Positions 54,267 through 64,000 of a stretch of 64,000 nucleotides of DNA are shown here, in pieces. A program made the position numbers and the translations under genes. The DNA lies in assembly GCF_034702125.1 (NCBI RefSeq), contig NC_085857.1, forward strand, positions 58,790,067 to 58,854,066, written 5' to 3'. Under the pieces are notes generated by a model. That model was not told the origin of the DNA, made no database searches, and worked only from the letters and a program-made list of their open reading frames with translations. Origin of the DNA: Engraulis encrasicolus (Eukaryota; Chordata; Actinopteri; Clupeiformes; Engraulidae). Each line of letters begins with the position of its first letter. Position 1 is the first letter of the stretch.

Positions 54267-55959
54267 TATGTTGCCCCTGGGCTCCATCATCAGAGAGCAC
54301 AATGTTGATTTTCATAGCTATGCCGATGACACTCAACTATATATCTCTGTCGAGCCTAGCCAAACCACTGCCATTCATGCCTTGACTAAATGCATGTCTG
54401 CCATCACAGATTGGATGAACAGTAACTTCCTAAAATTAAATGAGGATAAAACTGAAGTGTTGCTCATTGGGCCTAAGAAAAAACGTGCAAAACTCCACTC
54501 AAGCCTAGGTGACCTAAGCATGCACATTAAAGATAAGGTTACTAGCCTAGGTGTGGTCATAGACTCGGATTTGAGCTTTGAGCCTCACATCAACAAGATA
54601 ACAAAATCTGCTTTTTTCCATCTTAGAAATGTCAACAAAGTGCGCGGCTTGGCCCCCCGACAAGACGCTGAGAAACTTATTCATGCCTTTGTCACCAGTA
54701 GGATAGACTACTGCAATGCTCTCTTCTCTGGTCTCCTAAAAAAATTAATTGACAAATTGCAACTCATTCAAAATTCTGCGGCAAGAATCCTAACAAGAAC
54801 CAGAATGAGAGAGCACATCTCTCCTGTCTTAGCAGACCTGCACTGGTTACCTGTCTCATACAGAATCGACTTTAAGATTCTGCTCACAGTATTTAAAGCA
54901 TTAAATGGACTTGCCCCTAGTTATATCTCAGACATGCTCTCTTTTTATGTCCCTGCTCGAGCTCGCAGGTCCACTGATGCCAAGCTGCTAAGGACCCCCA
55001 CCCCCCCGCAAAAGAAGATCGGCGACGCCGCGTTTGCCTGCTATGCGCCCAAGAGATGGAACGCCCTCCCCATCGAGATCCGATCAGCCACCTCCGTCGA
55101 CTCCTTCAAGAAGCAGCTGAATACCCACCTCTTCATCCTTGCCAACTCCTAGCTGCCAAGGCGTCATAGTGTCCCAGCTGCCGCAGCGCCCTTACTACTC
55201 GCAACCAGCCCTGGCAGGGGGCTCCCCTAGGTGGCCGCTGGTCTCTGCCTTAGGTTTCTTCCTGACTATAGGGTTTTTTTTTCTCAGACCTCACTGAGCT
55301 TTTTTTCCCCCCTTACAAACTATGAATCAAGCGAAAGGGAGTTTTTCCTCACCCCTGATGCCACCAGGGGCCGCACCTGAGCGCCCAATCTCTGTGTGAC
55401 TATCTATGACTTATGATAGGCCCAGCCACTATAGACCTTACGCATCTAAGAATCCTGGTCCTAACCTACGTTGACCTTATGACTCTACAATCTCTGTCTA
55501 TCTCTTCTTCCTCTGCCTTCCTGCTATTTCTGCCTCTCCTCTTTACCTCTCCTTTTAAATCTATCTCTAATTCTAAATCTATCTTCCCATTTGTTAAGCA
55601 CTTTGAGTTACATGCCTTGTATGACACAGTGCTATACCAATACAATTATTATTATTATTATTATTATTAATGTGTAAGTTACTTTCATTGTAACGAGGAC
55701 ATATTACCGATTTTTTCCCCTGTAATCAGTTACATTACTGCGTTACTCAAAAAGGTAATGCATTACAATAATTAGTTACTTTTGTAACGAGTTACTCCCA
55801 ACACTGGAAAAGAGGAATGTTTTCAGTCTGGATTTGAAAATCCAGAACAGAGCCTGCCTGCCTAATATTCATACGAATGTGATGTCAAAGTGTAGACTTG
55901 TTCCGGGGCTTCTATTTGCTTGCGTGCGAGAGAACACAAAAGATGGGAATGCAAGTTAC

Positions 55960-56061
<102 letters not shown>

Positions 56062-56404
56062 AGAGGAATAAGTTGATAACAAATAAGAAGAAACACACAC
56101 AAACACGTCTTTGAAGGATATCAGTCAGAGATAATTATGTGTGATGCTGCTGATGGGAAACTGAAACACAGACAATACATGCTGACAGATGTGTGTGTGC
56201 GTTTGTTTTGAAATGATGGATTCCACGACTAGTCTTATCATCATAAATGTCAAGGTGAAGACATGCAGTTATTCATGTGCGTGAGAGAGAAATGGATTGT
56301 GGGGGATAGGGGCAGAATGATAATAGAATGGAATGCAGTTGTGGTAGTTTGATATGACTCTTAGATATGGTGATACGTTTTCCGTACTGGGTCAGAAGTC
56401 AAAA

Positions 56405-56500
56405 GTGTGCGTGCGTGCGTGCGTGCATGTGTACGTGCATGTGTGCGTGCATGCATGTGTACGTGCATGTGTGTGTTGTGTGGGCGTGGGCATGTGCATG
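56405..56500. repeat. (GTGC)n/(GTGCAT)n tract
   Basis: Degenerate tetramer and hexamer repeats just before the Tc1 end. Confidence 0.85.
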
Positions 56501-56509
56501 TGTACAGTA

Positions 56510-57823
56510 CAGTGCTGTGCGTATATTTTTGCCCCCCTCCTGATGTTAACTTTTATGCACATTTGGCACACTTAACATTTTCAAATGTAAACATTAAACG
56601 AGGCATCGAGCAAACATAAAATGCAGTTTCTCAGTTATTATTTCATTTGTTGAAATCTTGCACATCGCTGTGGATTAATTTTTGGCGACTCTTGTTTGCA
56701 TAATTGTTTTATAATCAGCTACAGTGGACGGTACGGATCCCATACATGACCACACATGAATCGTTACAAATGGATGGCTGTACATTATCCTTCAGGATTT
56801 GTTTGTAAAGAGCTAAATTCATGCTTACTTTTCAATCATGGTAATCCATGTCCCAAGGTAGCAAAACAGCCCCAAAGCATGAAACTCCCACCGCCATATT
56901 TCACGGTTATCTTTTTCTCTTTCTTTTTATCAAATGCAGTGTTGATTTCACACCAGATGTTACAGGAGACTCTCCTTTCAAAAAGTTCAACTTGTTACAT
57001 CTGTCCACAGAGTATTTTCTCAGAAGCTTTGTATGCATTGTCAATTCGTTTTTAGCAAATTTGAGACAAGCCTACATACTCTCCTTGTCAGAGGTGGCTT
57101 TGGCCTTGGAACTCTGACAACTCTGAACTCTGCAATGTTTGCCTAGTCTCTTTCTCATGGTTGAGTCATGACATGAACACTTCCATTTTCTGGGGTAATT
57201 AACATCTCCAGTTGGTAAGATGCAGTTCTGTTCCTTTTTGAACTCTTGGATCCACCGTCACTGTCTTCTTGGGGTAATTTTTGTGTGACAGTCGCTCTTA
57301 GAAATGTTCACCACTACCTCATGCTTTCTCTATTTGTGGATAATGGCTCTCACCATAGTTTGCAGATGCCCTTATGATTTAGAAATGACTTTGTAGCCTT
57401 TTGCAGTCTGAGACATGCCAATTATTGTTTAATCATAATCTGATCCTGAATGTTGAGGGATCACAGTGTGATGTCATGGGTTCAATATGATCTACAGGTA
57501 CTACACATTGTCAAACAGGTTCTATTCAAATTATCTCTTGATTTGAAAGTCCTGGTAGCAGCCAGACCCGGTCAACCGTGAAATATAACTCAGTTGTCAA
57601 AAATAATATGATTAATTCAAGATACCTCCTCATTTAACAAGGTGGGACATTACTTTCATGCAGGTATATTTATGGTATTATTCTCTTAACAAATGAGATG
57701 ATTACTGAAATACTGCATTTTATGTTTTCTTGAGTCATCCTTGTTTACTGTTAACATTTGTTTGATGATCTGAAAATGTTAAGTGTGTCAAATGTGCAAA
57801 ATCGTAAAAAAAATCACTAGGGT
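56510..57823 (-). mobile_element. Second Tc1-like element, long TIRs, minus strand
   Basis: The end CAGTGCTGTGCGTATATTTT follows a TA. About 120 bp of inverted similarity joins the two ends (CACACTTAACATTTTC; AACATAAAATGCAGT). On the minus strand KYGGGSFMLWGCFATLGH is the Tc1 transposase motif before the catalytic region; other parts are frameshifted. Confidence 0.85.
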
Positions 57824-57885
57824 GTGATGCTGTTGATATTCCCATCCTGAACCTAAGACACAGTGTTTTTCTTGGGTGTTGCATG

Positions 57886-58072
<187 letters not shown>

Positions 58073-58074
58073 AG

Positions 58075-58225
58075 AGTGAGAGGGAGAGACAGGCAGTCAG
58101 TCAGAGAGAATAACAAAAGACATATCTCATCAGTTATCAGAGAAAAGCAATATCACAATATCTCTGTGGTGGCAGCAAGCCGATGCACCTGCATTCCTGT
58201 CTGGGTCTCCCAATCCCCACCACAC
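58075..58225 (-). repeat. Inverted partial copy of the 51110-51245 segment
   Basis: Complement of the copy-B block with GAGATATGTCTTTTGTTATT and CTGCCACCACAGAGA. A third dispersed piece of the duplicated region. Confidence 0.87.
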
Positions 58226-58431
58226 ACACACACACACACACACACCATCCCCTCACACACACACACACTCTCTCTCTCTCTCTCTGTGTGTGTGTGCATG
58301 CAGATGAGTTCATATGACCTGTCACACCCTCTCACATTCCATGTTGCGTACATATAGACATAGTGCGTTTTATGAGGACTTCTAAGCAGAGTATAACCAA
58401 GGTAAGAAAAGTATCATCAAAGAAATATCTT

Positions 58432-58660
58432 CAAAATGACCCTGAAAAGGTGGCTGAAATTAAACCAGACCTGCTCCCATGAATTAGTAGTATTAATATT
58501 TAATTTTAGTATTTTGCATGTAGTGGATATTTGTGATGTGTGGGTAAAATGTCTTCTGTCATGCTGTATTGTTTATGTAGGGTTAGTTGTTTTAGTTGTT
58601 TTATTGATAATTGTTTAATTATGCATGCCTGCCTTAGAGCCACGGATGAAATTGTGTAAC
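58432..58660 (+). pseudogene. LINE 3'-terminal fragment
   Basis: MTLKRWLKLNQTCSHE matches the C-terminal end of the RT ORF of the same LINE type as 48270-48725 (LKEFLKSNQ). It is followed by a T-rich 3' UTR. Confidence 0.6.
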
Positions 58661-58754
58661 TGCTAACTCTGACATATTTACGTATTGATAGTTTTTATAA
58701 TGAATGACTGAATGAATATAATTTATTTTACACTGCACTGTTATTACATCATTA

Positions 58755-58876
<122 letters not shown>

Positions 58877-58879
58877 GTG

Positions 58880-59135
58880 TAACGCCGCATTATGTAATAA
58901 CGGTGCAATATGTAATAATGTAACAAATTATTACATAATGCGGTGACAATTGCCGCATTGTGTAATAATTTACGCATTTCGTAATAAATTTCTTGAACGC
59001 ATTTCGTAATAACTTTTTTCTCATCTTGTAATAAATTATTACAAAATGCGAAATTTATTACGGAATGCGGCCGCAACTTTTTTTTTTGATGGAAATGTAA
59101 TAACATGGTGCATTATGTAATAATATATATTTTCC
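58880..59135. mobile_element. AT-palindrome-rich element (probable MITE)
   Basis: Ten or more variants of GCATTATGTAATAA / TTATTACATAATGC in both orientations within 255 bp (GCCGCATTATGTAATAA near the left, GGTGCATTATGTAATAATA near the right). No ORF. Confidence 0.6.
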
Positions 59136-60539
59136 TGCACTTGGATTCAGTAGGCACAGCGCACACATAGTCTCAGTGACATGGTAGTCACTGCCCTCTC
59201 TCTCTCTCTCTCATTCTTCTCAGTTCTCAAACTGCTCGAGAGTCGTGAATGATGCGGTTAAAACCGTTAAGAAATCATTTCACAACTTGTTGCGTGCAAC
59301 GAGTACAGCGAATGTCACACTTTCTGCTACATTACACTAATTTACAGCGAGATTAAATAGGCCAAAAAGGGGTCGTCTTGTTTTCTTGGGCAATAGGGAA
59401 GAGTAATGATAGGTCTAATAGGCCTAATAATAATAATATTGCCAAAATAATGTTCTGACTTTTATCTAAATTATTTGGTGATATCCCTCACAACAGTGCA
59501 ACAGCACATAGGCCTAATGGCGAGAGTTTTTCCCTCAGCACGTAATGAAAGCTGATCCGTCTAATGACAGGTGGTGCTGATGGACAGCGCATGAGGGAAA
59601 GAAGTTGCAAACTTGATCGTGTTCGGTTTCGTCATGTAACATGGTGAGCACTTGTGCCTTTAAGCGCGCTCCCCTGTACCTAATTGAAGGCCGTCAGCTA
59701 GGCTGTTGCGCACCAATTGTGTGGATCGGAGTCATTTTTAAAAACGCGTTGCGCATGCTACTGCGGGAGGGAGGAAGACCTTGTTTGTTTGTTGGCCATT
59801 TCGCCTGGGACTCCGTGCATGCTGTCACTTCACGGAATATGCCAGTTGCGTGGGGTTGTCTGCTCGTCCCCAACACTGTGGTGTGGCCGCTCGTTGACTA
59901 GGGCTATCTGTTGCACTGGCTTCCCTTACCATCTCCTGGTGTTATGGTGTGTGTCGCTGTCTGTGCGCCCTCTTCCCTCCGTGCCTGTGAATGAGATATT
60001 GGTGCCCGCTGCCCATGGTAGCCGGGCGATCTCCTACTTAGGGCCGCCCTGGACAGGTTGCTGTTTTGTTTGCCCAGTGTTTCGAAACAGTTGCGCGCCT
60101 GAGCGAGCGCACAAGTGAATTGACTGACTGAGTGTGACTGGTGGTGAGAGAGTGTGGCTGAGAGAGAGTGCACCTGTTTGAGTGATTTTCTGTATTTGAT
60201 TTCCATTTTGTTAAGTTCACGAGAAAGTGAGAGTTCTCGGTCTGTTAATTTGTGTATTTTATTTTGTTTTTGTTGGTTTGTTCAGGGTACTTCCCTGTCA
60301 GTTACGCCCTGTGCCTTTACCAAAACCCCCTGTGTTACTTAACTGGATTGTAGTGCAACGTAGTGTAGGGTGCTTAGGTGCCTGTGTGAACTAAGATTTG
60401 CAGTGGGAATTGTACAGTTTGCTGTGCTCTGAACTATTTTCTTTCTTTATTTAAGTATGTTTGCGGTGCCTGTTTCATAATAGTGGGGTTGAAGTCCAGT
60501 CCACGGGGAATAGACTAATGGTCTACGCCTTAGAACTCC

Positions 60540-60680
60540 CATTTCAAGGATTCAAGGATTCAAGGATATTTATTTGTCATGTACATAGAGACACTTTCGT
60601 GTCACTTGTAATGAAATGCATGGCCGGTACAAAACAAGTGTGCAGAAGAAGGGTGAAGAAAAAATAAAAATAAAAATGTA

Positions 60681-60760
<80 letters not shown>

Positions 60761-61200
60761 TGTGTGTGTGTGTGTGTGTGTTCAATCAAAGTAATTAGGA
60801 GGAATTCAGTAAGCAAATGGCATGAGGAAAAAAGCTCTTTCTCAGTCTTTCAGTTCTAGCTCTGTGACAGCACAGTCGCCTTCCAGATCTCAGTTTTTTA
60901 AATAGTCCATATCCTGGGTGTGACTGGTCTTTGAGAATGTTATTGGCCCTAGATAGCACTCTCTTTGTGTATATGTCTTTCACGGCAGGCAGAGGTTGAC
61001 GAATACAGCGCTCAGCAGAGCGCACTATCCTTTGTAGTTCTTTCTGTTCACGCACTGTGGCGTTTCCGTACCAGGTGATGATGGACCCTGTTAAGATGCT
61101 CTCCACTGCTGAGGAGTAAAAGGCTTTTAGGATGGGTGTGGAAACTTTTTGATGTGTATTTCTGTCCTCCACCAGTGTGTTTCTTTTTATCAAATATTTA
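60540..61200 (-). pseudogene. LINE RT C-terminal fragment, minus strand
   Basis: On the minus strand: FYSSAVESILTGSIITWYGN, LQRIVRSAERCIRQPLPAV, DIYTKRVLSRANNILKDQSH, LFKKLRSGRRL and FFPHAICLLNSS, the usual C-terminus of one fish LINE group. The 3' end is at 60540-60570, where TCAAGGAT repeats form the tail. A long GT tract (60683-60780) lies in its 3' UTR. Confidence 0.87.
60683..60780. repeat. (GT)n microsatellite in the LINE 3' UTR
   Basis: About 48 GT units with two interruptions. Confidence 0.97.
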
Positions 61201-61333
61201 AAACGTTGTATTTTTATATGGATTGATAATAAAAAGAGAATTAATTATTTTGCCATAGCCCCTGTGTCTGTCGCTCCTTAACGGACCTGTGTTGCCTTTT
61301 ACTAGAGGTTTACTCTGAGGGTGAAAGTCCCCA

Positions 61334-62399
61334 GTGGCGTAGTCGTACAATTACAGTTAGGAAAATCCACATCTAAAGTTCCACTCGGTTACAGTCAGTC
61401 CAACGGAAAACTTCTGGCTATAGAAAATGAATCTGTATTGCAACAAATGTAGTTAGGCCTAGGTCTATATAGGCTATCCAAGATATTTAATTTAGACAGA
61501 ATCCTTCAAGCCGTGCAGCATCAACGTGGTCATATAGCCTATACTGTCTGCACTTGTTCCGTTGCCTGCCTCATAGCAGAGAAGGAATGGCTTGCTGTTG
61601 TTGAGGATTTGTAACGTGGATTATCGAAACTGAAGACTTGATTTCTTCTATTGATACCTTTTTGTTTGGTATAATTACGGACAATGCAAATAGGCCTAAC
61701 TGATTTTTGTGACGTTCGGACATTTTTGGAAGGAATATAATCGAATTAGTCCCGCCGCTTGGGTTATTGTTTTTCGCGTGCATGTGGATGAGCATAGGCT
61801 ATTGAATTTGATTGCAGCCTAATAGGCCTACTGAACAGTAGACTGAAATTAAAAATAGCATAGGGCATAAGCATATCTATGTAATTTTTAACAAGAGTGG
61901 CATTTTTCTCGGGTGCTATGACTTCTTGCTTTGCAAGAAGAAAGTCTCCTTTCTCCACGGGCAAAACGCACCATGGTCAGGCCCTGGCGCGCAAGGTCAT
62001 GTAGGCAGACATGAAAGACTCACTACTCCACGGGCAAATATCGGGAAAAATTAAGCACCACCAGCATGGACAGCTCCCCACGAGTCACTTATAATGGTTG
62101 GTCTTTTCCTGGGATTTGATTCATGTCGTTTGGGGGAAAATATTAAAATAGCCTTTGTAATGGTAAGAATATTTCCAAAGAGCCAAGATGGGGCGTAAAG
62201 GGTAACGTTTAGGTTAAATTTATAACTAAATATATACTGCATGTTGTCAGGAGAGGTGTTTTGAAACATATATGTGAAATTCATCGTCTAAAGCCAAATT
62301 GCAATATTTTTTATGAAAATGTATCATTTTACAGCTACTTCTGAAATATTGGGCTCCTCGCTGGCAGAGCCTCTATGACGTAGATAGAGGGAGTCCAAC
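61334..62399. other. Non-coding; PBS-like motif at its left edge
   Basis: Starts with TGGCGTAGTC. No retroviral-type coding follows. The minus-strand ORFs have no recognisable domain. Confidence 0.45.
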
Positions 62400-62861
62400 T
62401 AATGGTGCATTCATGTGATCTTCCGAAGTAGATATTATCTAGTTGCGAAGTGGTATTTACAAGTGCGTTGCGTTCATGTGCTTCTTTGATGTTGTTTACA
62501 AATTAAAGATGGCGAACCAGAGTGAGACTTTTTACTAAAACAATTATAGACTGTTGTTCATCAGCTACTGCAAGCAAATGAATTAGGAAGTCAAAGGTAA
62601 AAATTCTGTATATTTTCTGACACTGTCATTTACCATGACTGTCTAAACATACTGAATGCCGGTTTTTGAGTATTTCAACTTAGCGGTTGCCATGGCGAGA
62701 GTAGAGCCAACTGTTGTGTGCGTCATCATCTCGTAAACTCGTTTCTTAAAATTTTCTACGAGTTGTCCAGTGGTAAATACCAGAAGCGGTGGCGTTCATG
62801 TGTGCTTCGAATGTCGGAGTTTGGTATTTACGATAATTACGAGACCACATGAACGCACTAT
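62400..62861. mobile_element. ~460-bp MITE
   Basis: The left end TGGTGCATTCATGTGATC and the inverse right end TAGTGCGTTCATGTGGTC agree at 15 of 18 positions. Further GCGTTCATGTG words lie inside. TA-rich flanks. Confidence 0.75.
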
Positions 62862-63263
62862 AAAGTTCTGGCTCAGCTCTCGCTTGTGGATGTAGGCTTA
62901 ACAACCATTTTGGTTGTAGTAGAGGGGCTGGGAAAAGTGGACAGTTATAGGCCTATTGTATTTGGGCTATTAAAAATGGTCTATTACTGCGTTTGTGCAT
63001 TGTGTATTAAAAAAGACGGATCAGCGGGTCTATCGGTTTATCTAGAATATGAAACTGTTCTGGGTCTCCGCGCTGTCTGTGGCCATGCGTAATTTGCGAT
63101 TATAAACAGGGGGGCGATATCTAGGCCTATCTCTCCTTCACATGAGAGCGGCATTTCATAGGCAAATCTAAAACAGTCTCAAAGTAAATCATTACATAGG
63201 CTACTTAGAAATAGCGACTACTTTAATATTTTTCCCAAAAACGGCATTTTGTGGAGTAACGAC
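62862..63263. other. Unassigned non-coding stretch
   Basis: No coding similarity was recognised. AGGCCTAT-type words are frequent. Confidence 0.4.
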
Positions 63264-63345
63264 ATGCCTGCCGCCTACAAGGACTTGCGCCCTCTGTCCA
63301 TGGTGCTGAAACCGCGGCACTACTCTTATGTGAAGCACTTTACAG
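63264..63345 (+). CDS. Possible N-terminal coding exon, unidentified
   Basis: ATG at 63264 opens MPAAYKDLRPLSMVLKPRHY and about seven more residues with balanced codon use, unlike the AT-rich surroundings. The ORF continues past the GC-rich part to 63548 but loses that character after CACTTTACAG (63345). No clear GT donor was found at that point. I do not recognise the protein. It may be a true exon, a retrocopy piece or chance. Confidence 0.25.
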
Positions 63346-63906
63346 TTTCACGAGTGGATTGGCTTACAGGCTACAAAAAGACCAAACTATACAATAGGCT
63401 ATGGTTGAAGGAAATGTGGATATGCTACGTAGGCCTGGAGAAAGAGGTTCACTCTCTCCAGCAGTTCAAAACCAGCATGTCACGTAGGTTATGCTTCGGA
63501 AGCATAGGCCTATCGTTTTTTTTCTCCGACAAAAGCGAAGTGCCATAAAGTCACAGTCAAGTTTCTAGGCTATAGGCCAGCACAGCAGCGTTAATAAACT
63601 CCAAAAAAGTCATTTGACATAGGCCTGACAATATTACTGTGCAAACGAAGTGTGGGGGATTGGGGCAATAAAAACAGTCGGTGGTGGTAGTGCGCGATAG
63701 CTCTGTGATGGGGAGGGGGATTCTTTTGGCTACACCTAGCCTACCCAACTCACGACTCTGGATGCAACCGAGAATCTCCACAATGAGGGAAACACATCGA
63801 AAATATACAAGTAAATATGCTATATGCACAAATAGAGTTTCAATCAGACATTCTATTAGGTTAACAATGTTATTTTGAAACCTAATGAAGTGCCACATAA
63901 TAACAG

Positions 63907-63970
63907 TCGGGCACACCCTCATGGCGCTGCTGCAGCGCATTGACATGGAGGAAATGTTCGCAAGCACCTG
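63907..63970 (+). CDS. Possible coding exon at the window edge, unidentified
   Basis: After an acceptor-like ATAATAACAG, a GC-richer stretch reads GHTLMALLQRIDMEEMFAST before the composition returns to AT-rich. It could be an internal exon of the gene suggested at 63264. The window ends 40 bp later, so it cannot be tested here. Confidence 0.25.
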
Positions 63971-64000
63971 CAAAACATATTAGGCCTATTATTATTTTAA

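Larger units (their letters stand above)
52560..55673 (+). pseudogene. L2-type LINE (RT and 3' tail), split by Tc1
   Basis: Before the Tc1: GEYVSNKYDVPFGVAQGSCL then GPLLFSLY. After it: FHSYADDTQLYISV (catalytic YADD), NFLKLNEDKTEVLLIGPK, LGVVIDSDLSFEPHI, HAFVTSRIDYCNALFSGLL, NSAARILTRTRMREHISPVL, LHWLPVSYRIDFKIL, GLAPSYISDML and the end RSATSVDSFKKQLNTHLF (stop at 55150). The post-Tc1 frame is open for about 294 codons, so the copy is young. The 3' UTR ends GCACTTTGAGTTACATGCC, AGTGCTATACCAATACA and (ATT)n. N-terminal RT and the endonuclease are missing. Confidence 0.93.
51880..55806. mobile_element. hAT-like element carrying an L2 LINE and a Tc1
   Basis: The right end GAGTTACTCCCAACACTG and the left end CAACACTAGTTGGG ... 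GTTACTC form degraded TIRs, with more GTAATGCATTACA-type words near both ends. Copy A shows the empty site (44911-44935). Own transposase not seen; most of the length is later insertions. Confidence 0.65.
59635..61333 (+). mobile_element. Third LTR-like segment ending at a PBS-like motif
   Basis: A possible start is TGTAACATGGTGAGC at 59635. The middle is GC-rich then T-rich, and the end GAAAGTCCCCAG directly precedes TGGCGTAGTC at 61334-61343. A LINE (60540-61200, minus) is inserted in it. No second LTR seen. Confidence 0.4.

Overview
The window is vertebrate nuclear DNA, almost certainly from a teleost fish. The evidence is the dense long (CA)n, (GA)n and (TG)n tracts, fish-type L2 LINEs, Tc1 elements, a Penelope-like element with a GIY-YIG domain, tRNA-derived SINEs, hAT- and piggyBac-like MITEs, and interrupted genes with GT-AG introns. 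The motif TAGGCCTA recurs throughout and may mark a lineage, but I cannot name the species. There is no bacterial-style gene content, no CRISPR array and no rRNA or tRNA gene.

One host protein gene can be built with confidence: mis18a (Mis18-alpha, centromere licensing), plus strand, six coding exons from 34753 to 40114, giving 209 codons in frame across five GT-AG introns. A ZNF143/ETS-like promoter lies near 33.8 kb and poly(A) signals lie near 40.7 kb. Its introns carry decayed duplicates of its own exons 2 and 6. Two weak exon-like fragments at the right edge (63264 and 63907) may belong to another gene.

The rest is nested transposable elements. 0-4.5 kb: tandem repeats and two LTR-like ends with a TGGCGTAGTC primer-binding-site-like motif. 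4.5-11.7 kb: a LINE split by a short TIR element carrying the start of a THAP domain, and by a 5.1-kb foldback transposon with 31-bp TIRs and an 8-bp target duplication (P-element-like geometry). 12.4-18.1 kb: a Penelope-like element fragment between two ~498-bp direct repeats, itself split by a second foldback element of 3.4 kb. 19-28 kb: microsatellites, three TTAA-type MITEs, and a minus-strand two-ORF LINE. 28.65-32.19 kb: a complete non-coding LTR retrotransposon (minus strand) with PBS, polypurine tract, 4-bp target duplication and a hairpin-rich core. 42.9-56 kb: a segmental duplication whose older copy shows the empty sites of two large insertions in the newer copy (an LTR insertion at 47395-50991 and a hAT-like element at 51880-55806 that contains an L2 LINE, which contains a Tc1). 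56.5-62.9 kb: another Tc1, LINE tails, an LTR-like end and MITEs.

The most unusual material is the pair of foldback elements with tandemly repeated arms, three hammerhead-ribozyme-like cores in palindromic or PLE contexts, the long direct repeats around the Penelope-like element, and repeated decayed exon duplication inside mis18a.
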